DNA from: CAXDOZ01 sp963991145
GTDB taxonomy: Bacteria; Bacteroidota; Bacteroidia; Chitinophagales; JABDMM01
NCBI GenBank assembly: GCA_963991145.1
Contig: CAXDOZ010000055.1
Span: forward strand, 1 to 15,081
Direction of reading: 5' to 3'
DNA length: 15,081 bases
The position numbers and the translations under genes were made by a program. Below the pieces are notes generated by a model that saw only the letters and a list, made by a program, of their open reading frames with translations, was not told where the DNA came from and ran no database searches. The number at the start of each line of letters is the position of its first letter. Position 1 is the stretch's first letter. This document shows positions 5,518 through 13,197 of this stretch, one piece after another.

Positions 5518-7479
5518 ATGAAAGCTTCCATGCAGCAACGCATGCGTTATCGCTTTGAGCAATTCCTCGCCAAAGGAGGAAGCTCGATCTTCCTAAGTCT
5601 ATTGATCGTTTTTGTCAGTGCCTTTTTGATCATCATAGCGATCAGAGGTCTTCTGCTATTGATCTTCCCGGATATGGGATACAACACCTATATCGATAAT
5701 TTCTTCGGGCACATATGGGCGATATTTCTGCAAATGACAGATCCCGGGAACATGAATCAGGATAATGATTCAAGGGTTTCAACCAAGATCACAACGATCA
5801 TTGCCGGACTAAGCGGAGTAGTGATTCTCTCTATGCTGATCGCATTTATCACTACCTCGCTTGAAAAGACATTGTATGAATTCAGAAAGGGTCGCGGACC
5901 GGTTCTTGAAGAGGATCACACGTTGATTCTCGGTTATAATGAACGCGTGGTGGAGATCATTCGCGAATTGATCATTGCCAATGAAAGCGAATCCAAAGCA
6001 TCGGTAGTTGTCCTTGCAAATGAGGATAAAGAGAAGATGGACGATTTCATCATCAAACGGATACCGGATTCAAAAATGACCAAGATCATCACTTCAAGTG
6101 GAGAGGTATCCAATCTGAACGAGCTTAAGCGAGTGAATGCAGCCAGCGCAAAATCAGTAATAATTCTGGCGTCCTGTTCAGACTCTGCTCCTTTGGAAGA
6201 GAAGCTTCTTTCTGATACCCATTGCATCAAGACCATTATGGCTTTAATTGCCTGTCAGGGTGGAGAGAACGGGATTCCGATAGTCTCTGAGATCTTCACC
6301 GAGGAGAAGCGCGATATCGTGGCACTCTTTGAAGATGATAATATCCTCGCTCTCGACAGCTGGGATATCATGGGTAAGCTATTCGTACAAACTTCTTTGA
6401 CCTCTGGTCTGGAGATGGTCTATAATGAGATACTTTCCTTTGACGGCTCCGAATTGTATTTCTATGGAGCCAATTGGAATGGTGAGGAATTCAGGGAGTT
6501 GCCTTATCACTTTAAAGATGGAATTCCGCTTGGGATCATGAGCGAGGATGGAACTTTGACGCTTCGACCAGAGAAGGGAGTTACCATGAAAGATGGTGAT
6601 GAGATCCTAATTCTGGCTGAGGATGATTCAACTATAGATTATAGCTCTGAGAAGCTATTCCAGCATAAGACCATCGACTTTGCAGATGGTAAAATGGAGA
6701 GTCGTCAAAAGAAGATGCTTATGCTTGGCTGGCATAATGTTGCCAATATCTTCATTCGTGAATCGAACGATTACCTTCTTGAGGGTTCCAGTTTCGACAT
6801 TGTGATGGAGCATCCAAATGCTGAGATCAGGGAGCGGATTCGAATTCTGGATGAGGAATATCCCGATCTAAAGATCACTTTGAAAGAGACCTCGGCCATG
6901 AGCATGGCAAATCTGCGTGAGCTAAATCCTTTTGACTACGATAATGTGATCATCCTTTCGCAAGACGCTGATGAACAGCCGGCAGAGAAGATCGATTCGG
7001 ATACATTGATGATCCTTCTTTTGCTTCGCCGATTGGCAAATGAGGAAGGGAACAATGCTGATGAGATGCATGTGATCACTCAGGTTCTTAATTCAGATAA
7101 TCAAGATCTGATCGTGCAAACCGATGTCGATGACTTCATCATCAGTAATAAGCTGATCACGATGATCCTGGCTCAGTTGAGCGAAGAGCCTTTGATGAAA
7201 CTCCTTTATGATGACATTTTCGAAGAGGATGGATCAGAGATCTATGTGAAGCCCGCCTGGCTTTACATCAAGGAAAATGACTTCCCGATCACCTGCAAGT
7301 TTGCGGATCTGCTTTATCTCGCTAACGAGCGCGATGAGATCTGTTTGGGGATCCGTTACGGAGCCAAATCAAAAAATGCTGATGAGAACTTTGGTGTGAT
7401 CCTGAACCTCGAGAAGGATGAGGAGATCACTTTAGGTAAGGATGACTTTTTAGTTGTGCTTGCAGAGGATGAGTTGTAA
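5518..7479 (+). CDS. CASTOR/POLLUX-like cation channel with RCK/TrkA-N-like domains
   Basis: 653 residues. A short basic N-terminus is followed by TM1 (about 24-50), a pore loop (61-80, with FLQMTDPGNM) and TM2 (93-114). From about residue 134 a Rossmann-like RCK domain begins (HTLILGYNERVVEIIRELI), and a second one begins near 400 (MLMLGWHNVANIF). The KGRGPVLEEDHTLILGYNE segment and the DPGN pore resemble the plant CASTOR/POLLUX/DMI1 channels and their bacterial relatives rather than classic KtrA/KefC proteins; the TVGYG filter of K+ channels is absent. Members form tetramers in a membrane, with the cytoplasmic RCK ring gating the pore. Plant members pass K+ or Ca2+ at the nuclear envelope. 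The ion and ligand here are unknown. It is 13 bp after the GNAT gene, and its stop touches the convergent biotin carrier gene. Confidence 0.82.
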   Translation: MKASMQQRMRYRFEQFLAKGGSSIFLSLLIVFVSAFLIIIAIRGLLLLIFPDMGYNTYIDNFFGHIWAIFLQMTDPGNMNQDNDSRVSTKITTIIAGLSGVVILSMLIAFITTSLEKTLYEFRKGRGPVLEEDHTLILGYNERVVEIIRELIIANESESKASVVVLANEDKEKMDDFIIKRIPDSKMTKIITSSGEVSNLNELKRVNAASAKSVIILASCSDSAPLEEKLLSDTHCIKTIMALIACQGGENGIPIVSEIFTEEKRDIVALFEDDNILALDSWDIMGKLFVQTSLTSGLEMVYNEILSFDGSELYFYGANWNGEEFRELPYHFKDGIPLGIMSEDGTLTLRPEKGVTMKDGDEILILAEDDSTIDYSSEKLFQHKTIDFADGKMESRQKKMLMLGWHNVANIFIRESNDYLLEGSSFDIVMEHPNAEIRERIRILDEEYPDLKITLKETSAMSMANLRELNPFDYDNVIILSQDADEQPAEKIDSDTLMILLLLRRLANEEGNNADEMHVITQVLNSDNQDLIVQTDVDDFIISNKLITMILAQLSEEPLMKLLYDDIFEEDGSEIYVKPAWLYIKENDFPITCKFADLLYLANERDEICLGIRYGAKSKNADENFGVILNLEKDEEITLGKDDFLVVLAEDEL

Positions 7480-7959
7480 TTAACCCTCCAACTCTACCAG
7501 AGTTTCCCCTTTTTCTACTGCATTTCCTTTTGAGATGTTTACTGATTTTACCACACAATCAGCCTGAGCCTTGATCACGTTTTCCATTTTCATTGCTTCA
7601 AGGATCAGCACCTGATCACCTTTGGAAAGCGATTGTCCGGGCTCGACCATAACATCGATAACAAGACCGGGCATTGGTGCTTTGATATTCTCAATTGCAG
7701 TGGAGGCAAGATTGTCCATTCCAAGCTTTTCAAGGAGAAGATCAAATCGGTCTTTGACACTGATCTCGTAATTGCGACCATTGACCTGTATCACAAAGCT
7801 CTTAGCAGCCACATCTGCAGAAACAACATTAGCTCTGAAGCCTTTTCCATCCTTTAGGATATGAAAGACACCAGGCTCTACTTCCTGTAGATCCCAATCG
7901 AATGATTTGCCATCTGCCAATTCAATTGGCTCTTTCCCATTTACAGATATCTGAAACAT
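7480..7959 (-). CDS. Biotin carboxyl carrier protein (biotin/lipoyl attachment domain)
   Basis: 159 residues. The C-terminal 70 residues form a biotinyl domain: APMPGLV (94-100), then the biotinylation motif EAMKMEN (121-127), with Lys124 as the expected biotin site. The domain ends in a GETLVELEG strand. The N-terminal 80 residues are a beta-rich region, as in the small carrier subunits of Bacteroidota acyl-CoA carboxylase or decarboxylase complexes (propionyl- or methylmalonyl-CoA type). The motif EAMKME rather than EAMKMMNE argues against classic AccB. Biotin on this protein would shuttle CO2 between a biotin carboxylase and a carboxyltransferase. Neither partner is seen in this window, because the gene stands alone between a convergent channel gene and the divergent aminopeptidase gene. 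The partner complex therefore has to be inferred from elsewhere in the genome. Confidence 0.88.
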   Translation of the reverse strand: MFQISVNGKEPIELADGKSFDWDLQEVEPGVFHILKDGKGFRANVVSADVAAKSFVIQVNGRNYEISVKDRFDLLLEKLGMDNLASTAIENIKAPMPGLVIDVMVEPGQSLSKGDQVLILEAMKMENVIKAQADCVVKSVNISKGNAVEKGETLVELEG

Positions 7960-8056
7960 AGTCTGGATTTTATGCCTTCTCGTCGAGCTTTCATCCTTAG
8001 AATGTCGGTCTCGGTCGAACCGTAAGCAAATTAAATGGTTTACCCTCTAACTTGCA

Positions 8057-8064
8057 TAACTTTG
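8057..8064 (+). promoter_or_regulatory. Candidate -7 promoter box for the aminopeptidase gene
   Basis: TAACTTTG followed by CAG fits TAnnTTTG. It sits 38 bases upstream of the ATG at 8103, which makes the in-frame TTG at 8052 an impossible start, since it would precede the transcript. No clear -33 TTG. Confidence 0.45.
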
Positions 8065-8102
8065 CAGGTCCCTATTCGGTCGAAGACCATGAAAATAAGT
8101 TT

Positions 8103-10718
8103 ATGAATAAAGTCTTACTCGCTGCTCTTGCAGCTTCTACTATACTTTTCGCTTGTGCGGGAAACAAAGATTCTACTAAAGATCCATTCGAGGATTCCGT
8201 AGTTCTCGATGATATTGACGTATTTGCTTACGATTACAAAAAGGTCTACAATGCCGCTGAGACGCAGTATTGGGATCTAATGCACACTCGTCTTGAGCTC
8301 AAGCCGGATTGGGAGCAATCTTATCTCTACGGTCAGGCCACACTTACACTTCAGCCCTACTTCTATCCTCAAACTACAATGGTTCTGGATGCCAAGGGAT
8401 TTGAGATCAATGAGATCTCATTAATGCGATATGAGGAGCGCATTCCTTTAAAGTACTCTTACGATGATATGAATATCACCATCCAGATGGATCGCGAGTA
8501 CAAGAGAGGAGAGCAGGTGAATATTTACATCGACTACATTTCGAAGCCAAATGAGCTGGAGGAAACTTACTCTGAGGCAATTGAATCAGATATAGGATTG
8601 TACTTCATCGATCCACTTGATGAGGACAGCACCAAACCAACACAACTTTGGACGCAAGGTGAGCCTGAAGCTTCTTCTTGTTGGTTCCCAACGATCGATC
8701 AGCCAAATGAAAAGACTACTTCAGACATTCTGATCACTGTTGAGGATAAGTACGTTACGCTATCCAATGGTGTGCTTTTGGGAGATACAGTTTGGGATGA
8801 TGGTTTTAGAACTGATCACTGGATGATGAGTCAGCCTCACGCTCCCTACCTCTTTATGCTAGTGGTTGGTGAGTTCATGGTTACCACAGATACCTGGAGA
8901 GGAATGGATGTCACTTATTACCTCGAAGAGGAATATCACCCTTATGCAAATGACATTTTTGGAGCTACTCCTGAGATGCTTGATTTCTACTCAGAGCGAT
9001 TCGGATTTGACTATCCTTTTGAGAAGTATGCTCAGGTAGTTGTTCGTGATTTCGTTTCAGGAGCAATGGAGAATACCACTGCTACTATTCACTTCTCGGG
9101 ATTGCACCAAACTCCACGTCAGATGCTGGATGGAGACCGCCAGGATATCATTGCTCATGAGCTGGTTCACCATTGGTTTGGTGATCTTGTAACCTGCGAA
9201 AGCTGGGCAAATCTGCCATTGAATGAGTCCTTCGCGACTTATGGAGAGTACTTGTGGTTTGAATACAAGGACGGAAGAGATGCCGCCGATGATCACAAGC
9301 GTAAAGACCTCGGAGCCTATTTGAATGAGGCACAGAGAAAGCAGGTGAATCTTATTCGCTACGATTACGAATCACCAAATGACATGTTTGACCGTCACTC
9401 TTACCAGAAGGGTGGATTGGTACTTCACTATTTGAGATATATCCTTGGTGATGATGCATTCTTTGAAGGCCTTAAGCTTTATCTAAATGATAATGCATAC
9501 AAACCAGCAGAGATCGATCATCTGAGATTGGCAATGGAAGAAGTGACTGGTCAGGATCTGCACTGGTTCTTTGACCAATGGTTTTTCAATGCCGGTCACC
9601 CAATTATGGAAGTGGAATATATCTGGGCTGAAGAAGGGGTTCAACATGTGATCGTAAGCCAGGAGTCGAGCAATGCTACCGGCTTTGTTTTCCAGGTCCC
9701 ATTCGATATTGACTTTTACCTCAATGGAGAGGTGGTTCGCAAGTCGATGACCTTGAAAGATCCGATTGATACATTCAGCTTCACCTTTGATTCAAAACCG
9801 CTTACAATAGACTTCGATCCGGAGAATTATGTGCTTGCTGAGATCAGTGATAGCATGAGCATTGCAGAGTACAAGTATCTATATGAGAATGCTCCGAGGT
9901 ATCTAAGCCGATTAAATGCTTTGGTTGCAATTAAAGATTACCAATCTGAATCCAAGGAGGCAGAGCAAGTGATTTGGGATGCAATGGATGATGAGTACTG
10001 GCACATTGCTTTCAGAGCGGCTTCTTATGTGGATGAAGATCACTTCAAGGGTAACCAGGAGATGATCGACTTGCTTTCAGAAATGGCTGTCGGGCATGAG
10101 AAATCTGCTGTAAGAGAGGAGTGTATTGATAAGCTGGTAGACCTAAAAGCTGAAAGCGCAGAAGAGTATATCAACCAGGCTTTAAATGATTCTTCATATA
10201 GCGTGCAGGGAGCAGCCCTTTCTGCAATGTTTGACATTAATGAAGAAAGAGCTCTTGAGGTTGCTGAGAAGTGGGAGAAAGAAAAGAGTTCAAGCATCAG
10301 AAATGCAGTTGCTGAAACCTATGCAAGTGTTGGAGGATCTGAAAAGCAGGAGTACTTCGAAAAGAAGATCTCTTCCACTGATGGATGGGGGCTTTACAAT
10401 ATGCTTTTCTACTATGGTAATTTCCTTGGTCGCATGGATAAGGAAGCGACTTTAACTGGTCTAACAACCATGATGGATGCCGCTGAACGCACAGATGCAT
10501 GGTGGTCTGATTATGCTGCTACCGGCGGGATGAACCGGATCATTAGCGGTCAGGAAGTTCAGATCTCTAAGCTTGAGGCTGAGTTAAAAGAACTCGATAA
10601 GGTAAATCTTACTCGAGAAGAGGAGATCAAAGCTGAGATCGAAGATCTCAACTTCTCAATCGATAAGGTAAAAGAGCAGATCGCATTTCTCGAAGAAGAG
10701 AAAGAGGATCATCCTTAA
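8103..10718 (+). CDS. M1-family zinc aminopeptidase, lipoprotein
   Basis: 871 residues from ATG 8103. It opens with a lipoprotein signal (MNKVLLAALAASTILFACAG), Cys18 being lipidated. M1 (gluzincin) hallmarks are all present: GAMEN at 320-324, which recognises the peptide N-terminus; the zinc site HELVH at 352-356, with the third ligand Glu375 in NESFATY; and the catalytic tyrosine Tyr434 in YQKGG. It removes N-terminal amino acids from peptides, here at the outer membrane or periplasm. Domain order by inspection is an N-terminal beta domain, the catalytic domain (about 270-510), a small beta domain, a helical HEAT-like C-terminal domain (about 600-815) and a highly charged coiled-coil tail (about 821-871) that is unusual for the family. 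An in-frame TTG at 8052 was rejected as start. The stop lies 2 bp from that of the convergent hydrolase gene. Confidence 0.93.
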   Translation: MNKVLLAALAASTILFACAGNKDSTKDPFEDSVVLDDIDVFAYDYKKVYNAAETQYWDLMHTRLELKPDWEQSYLYGQATLTLQPYFYPQTTMVLDAKGFEINEISLMRYEERIPLKYSYDDMNITIQMDREYKRGEQVNIYIDYISKPNELEETYSEAIESDIGLYFIDPLDEDSTKPTQLWTQGEPEASSCWFPTIDQPNEKTTSDILITVEDKYVTLSNGVLLGDTVWDDGFRTDHWMMSQPHAPYLFMLVVGEFMVTTDTWRGMDVTYYLEEEYHPYANDIFGATPEMLDFYSERFGFDYPFEKYAQVVVRDFVSGAMENTTATIHFSGLHQTPRQMLDGDRQDIIAHELVHHWFGDLVTCESWANLPLNESFATYGEYLWFEYKDGRDAADDHKRKDLGAYLNEAQRKQVNLIRYDYESPNDMFDRHSYQKGGLVLHYLRYILGDDAFFEGLKLYLNDNAYKPAEIDHLRLAMEEVTGQDLHWFFDQWFFNAGHPIMEVEYIWAEEGVQHVIVSQESSNATGFVFQVPFDIDFYLNGEVVRKSMTLKDPIDTFSFTFDSKPLTIDFDPENYVLAEISDSMSIAEYKYLYENAPRYLSRLNALVAIKDYQSESKEAEQVIWDAMDDEYWHIAFRAASYVDEDHFKGNQEMIDLLSEMAVGHEKSAVREECIDKLVDLKAESAEEYINQALNDSSYSVQGAALSAMFDINEERALEVAEKWEKEKSSSIRNAVAETYASVGGSEKQEYFEKKISSTDGWGLYNMLFYYGNFLGRMDKEATLTGLTTMMDAAERTDAWWSDYAATGGMNRIISGQEVQISKLEAELKELDKVNLTREEEIKAEIEDLNFSIDKVKEQIAFLEEEKEDHP

Positions 10719-10720
10719 GC

Positions 10721-12133
10721 CTACTCTACCACAACTTTAGTTACAGCTCTCTTCTCTTTGCTGTTAAGCTCTAGCAGGTAAGTACCAGGTGCGAGATTGT
10801 CGAGATATAGTGTTCTCTCGTCTCCACCCATTAGATCCTTTTGATAAACCAATCTTCCTGTGATATCCAAAAGGTTTACCTGAGCAGTATTCCAGTTGTG
10901 AAGAGGAAGATGGATCACGTCACTTGTTGGATTAGGGTAAACTTTGAAATCCTGAACTAACTCCCCAAGACCTGTGGTATTACAAACATTCGCGTAGGTA
11001 TCGAAGAATCCTTTCGCGGCAAAAAGAGAAGTAAAGGCACAAGCTGTATGTCCGTCAGTTGGGCTGGCTAAAACTGCTGTTACGTCTGTTGCTCCATTTG
11101 CGATCATTGTATCTCTGGCTACAATTGAGTTCAGGTAAGTAACACTTGAATCCATCGGACAGTAGTAAAGTACAGTTGGCATACTTGGAGCCCAATCGTA
11201 TACATCATTATCTCTTAGGGCTATTCTAAGCGGATGATTAGGGTCACTTACATAGTCAGCGAAATATGCTGAATCAATCATATCTCTTGGAACCGGAGGC
11301 AGGTTAGCGTTTGCTGTTCCCATACCGTATTCGCCATTAAAAACAGCACCAATAACAGAGTCATAAGGAGCTCTAAAGGCCTGACTTAAACTATCGTATA
11401 GGTTTCCATATACTTCCTGGTAACCAACAGCCAAAAATGGCAGATATCCCGGATCTGGATAAGGAACTGTATCTCGGATAAGAGTTTCCTGTACACCTGA
11501 AACATCATAAGGACCTGAACCTCCCGCCCAGGCAACAAGATTGAATTCAGCTGAGTGGTTTTCCTGCATCATGCGCGCTGTTGCAGCAGCAGAATGTCCA
11601 CCCTGAGAGTAGCCTGCAATGAAAACCTCTCCATTTAACTGATAGCCATTGGCAGTACACCACTCTCTTGCAGCTCTTAATAGATCAATACTTGCAGTTG
11701 CTTCACTATGAGCGTGAATGTATGGGTGATGAGGATAGTCGTTTCCTCCAAGCTCAAGGTAATCTGGAAGCACCGACAAATACCCATCAGAAGCGAGGCC
11801 CTGACCCACTCTGACTTCACCGGAAAGATTGTATGAAGGAGCATCGGTCTTTTTTGAAATTGTACCGTGACAATAAACTGCTGCAGGCATGGCACAACCA
11901 CTGGTCCATGGAACTATGATAGCACCTGTAGCTACAGTAGGTGTGCTATCAGGCTCTATGGTATTGTAGGTGATACGGTAAACATTACAGCCATAACGAG
12001 CGAAAATGAATCCGTCACTTAGGAGTTCATCTTTCGTCTTGTAATCTATCAGGCTGTCTGAAATGTAATATGTCTGTGCTTGAATAAAGTGGAATGCGCA
12101 AGCGAACGCAAGGAGGGTAAAAACTTTCTTCAT
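10721..12133 (-). CDS. Secreted alpha/beta hydrolase (lipase/esterase-like) with T9SS C-terminal sorting domain
   Basis: 470 residues. A signal peptide (MKKVFTLLAFACAFHFIQAQ) leads into an alpha/beta hydrolase core. The nucleophile elbow is GYSQGG with Ser176. Asp328 (in CPMDSS) and His362 (in TDGHTAC) are the likely remaining triad members. A cluster of ELGGNDYPHHPYIHAHSEA precedes the elbow, resembling secretory lipase/LIP-type or Bacteroidota prolyl-peptidase-like hydrolases; the substrate is not determined. Residues of about 392-470 form a type A T9SS sorting domain: FKVYPNPTSD (396-405), LLDITGRLVY (421-430), LAPGTYLLEL (447-456) and a basic KRAVTKVVVE end. The product is therefore exported through the outer membrane by T9SS. 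I chose ATG 12133, not the in-frame ATG at 12181, because only the former starts the signal peptide and avoids overlapping the upstream gene. It follows that gene by 19 bp. Confidence 0.9.
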   Translation of the reverse strand: MKKVFTLLAFACAFHFIQAQTYYISDSLIDYKTKDELLSDGFIFARYGCNVYRITYNTIEPDSTPTVATGAIIVPWTSGCAMPAAVYCHGTISKKTDAPSYNLSGEVRVGQGLASDGYLSVLPDYLELGGNDYPHHPYIHAHSEATASIDLLRAAREWCTANGYQLNGEVFIAGYSQGGHSAAATARMMQENHSAEFNLVAWAGGSGPYDVSGVQETLIRDTVPYPDPGYLPFLAVGYQEVYGNLYDSLSQAFRAPYDSVIGAVFNGEYGMGTANANLPPVPRDMIDSAYFADYVSDPNHPLRIALRDNDVYDWAPSMPTVLYYCPMDSSVTYLNSIVARDTMIANGATDVTAVLASPTDGHTACAFTSLFAAKGFFDTYANVCNTTGLGELVQDFKVYPNPTSDVIHLPLHNWNTAQVNLLDITGRLVYQKDLMGGDERTLYLDNLAPGTYLLELNSKEKRAVTKVVVE

Positions 12134-12152
12134 AGGAGTCTGATCGAGGAGA

Positions 12153-12458
12153 TCATTGTTCAAAACAGGCGGCACGCCCATCTCTTAAGTCCCCAACGGT
12201 TATCTCCTCGAATTCAATCCCGACAGGGTATTGCGATGATATATAATTAAAAAAACAAGCGCAATGCTCATCGGCTGAATCGTAACCGTCCTCCTCTGAA
12301 TTGAGCCTGCATTTAACCAGGAAGGTCAAAACCTGCTCCTGAGACCAGCTGTGATCCTCATTTAAGATAGTGCCCTCAGACTCAGTTTCCTCTGTATTTG
12401 GATTTTCAGCACAGGAGAAAATTAGCAGGCTAATGAGAATTAGAATAATGGACCTCAT
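12153..12458 (-). CDS. Small lipoprotein with conserved-type cysteine pattern
   Basis: 101 residues. It has the lipobox LLIFSC, with Cys16 lipidated, followed by an acidic stretch (ENPNTEETESE) that would favour surface export. The mature part has four more cysteines: C50 (VKCRL), C66 and C68 (HCACFF) and C98 (AACFEQ). This fits a recurrent Bacteroidota small-protein pattern of a first Cys, a CxC followed by a QYP-like turn, and a last Cys near the C-terminus, suggesting two disulfides in the periplasm or outside. No function is known to me. Its ATG overlaps the TGA of the upstream lipoprotein gene by 4 bases (ATGA), which indicates translational coupling. The T9SS hydrolase follows after 19 bp. 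Confidence 0.85.
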   Translation of the reverse strand: MRSIILILISLLIFSCAENPNTEETESEGTILNEDHSWSQEQVLTFLVKCRLNSEEDGYDSADEHCACFFNYISSQYPVGIEFEEITVGDLRDGRAACFEQ

Positions 12459-13105
12459 TCAATGATCATTACTTCTACAACAGGAAGATCGAGTGGAAGG
12501 GAGTCGATGCCGGTATCCAAAAAATCATCAGGTACACCAGACAGGTCCATCACAAAGATCTGAAGCTCTTCATAGGGTTCCAGATATACCACTCCAACTT
12601 CATTCTGCCAGTAATCAAAATCAGAATAGACGGTATTTAGTTCTCCCCAATAGGACCCAACTCCAACTCCCTGATCATTTCTAAAGCGCTCATCGAGAAC
12701 GGAAATGGAGACCGCCGGACAAGCATCCATCGAACAGTCAAATACAGCTTCCATTAGGAGGAATTGCTCCTCGTCGAAGAACCTCAACATGGCCATTTCA
12801 TCTCCTGCCAAATAGGTGACATCGAGAATCTGATCTTCTGGATACATGGACTTAGCCTCCTCAAGTGATGTACCCAGGTAGATCTTATCCGCACCAAAAG
12901 AATTCATCGAATAGGATTTCTCCTGAATTCCTCCAGCTCCATTTGAGCCAGAAACTCCATCTTCTACAGTTAGCTTCTCTTCTTTAGCACTAGTGTCAAT
13001 ATCTACAGTGCCGTTTGAATCAACTGAAGTTTCCTCTTCTGAATTGCCACAGGATGAGAATCCTGCAATTGCAATCAATACTATCAGAATGGTCCAATTT
13101 CTCAT
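12455..13105 (-). CDS. Lipoprotein of unknown function, probably surface-exposed
   Basis: 216 residues. The signal is MRNWTILIVLIAIAGFSSC, with Cys19 lipidated. The next residues, GNSEEET, resemble the acidic lipoprotein export signal that routes Bacteroidota lipoproteins to the outer face of the outer membrane. A low-complexity linker rich in Ser, Asp, Glu and Gly (about 21-62) precedes a folded domain. Within it two similar segments, KIYLGTSLEEAKSMYP (74-89) and GVGVGSYWGELNTVY (146-160), look like a duplicated beta-turn-helix unit. A C-x4-C pair (124 and 129) lies between them and may form a disulfide. No family was recognised. This is the first gene of a three-gene operon with the small lipoprotein (4-base overlap) and the secreted hydrolase, so it may assist or share the niche of that enzyme; this is inference. 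Confidence 0.85.
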   Translation of the reverse strand: MRNWTILIVLIAIAGFSSCGNSEEETSVDSNGTVDIDTSAKEEKLTVEDGVSGSNGAGGIQEKSYSMNSFGADKIYLGTSLEEAKSMYPEDQILDVTYLAGDEMAMLRFFDEEQFLLMEAVFDCSMDACPAVSISVLDERFRNDQGVGVGSYWGELNTVYSDFDYWQNEVGVVYLEPYEELQIFVMDLSGVPDDFLDTGIDSLPLDLPVVEVMIIE

Positions 13106-13150
13106 CTATCTATTCCTCTTTTACAAATGCCAAAATCCGGGCATCGAAAT

Positions 13151-13158
13151 CAAATGTA
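13151..13158 (-). promoter_or_regulatory. Candidate -7 promoter box for the lipoprotein/hydrolase operon
   Basis: The minus strand reads TACATTTG, matching TAnnTTTG, 45 bases upstream of the ATG at 13105. It lies within 16 bases of the oppositely oriented box at 13174-13181, so the two divergent promoters overlap. No clear -33 TTG. Confidence 0.4.
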
Positions 13159-13173
13159 CGAATGCACAAATAC

Positions 13174-13181
13174 TATCTTTG
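13174..13181 (+). promoter_or_regulatory. Candidate -7 promoter box for the CMD-family gene and polA
   Basis: TATCTTTG is a full match to TAnnTTTG, 16 bases before ATG 13198. It argues against the in-frame upstream ATG at 13162, which would lie before the transcript start. Confidence 0.5.
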
Positions 13182-13197
13182 GTTGAAAGCCAACACA

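Noticed and set aside
8052..8102. TTG start at 8052 for the aminopeptidase
   Set aside because: It lies upstream of or within the TAACTTTG box and would bury the lipoprotein signal behind 17 polar residues.
9057..10500. Several short frames on both strands within the aminopeptidase gene
   Set aside because: All lie within a continuous M1 protein with complete active-site motifs and are shadow frames.
12134..12181. ATG at 12181 for the T9SS hydrolase
   Set aside because: It would overlap the upstream lipoprotein gene by 29 bases and put 16 residues before a perfect signal peptide.
13015..13197. Longer N-terminus for the CMD-family protein (starts at 13015 or 13162)
   Set aside because: The extension runs antisense into the divergent lipoprotein gene or lies before the TATCTTTG box, and shows no family-like sequence.
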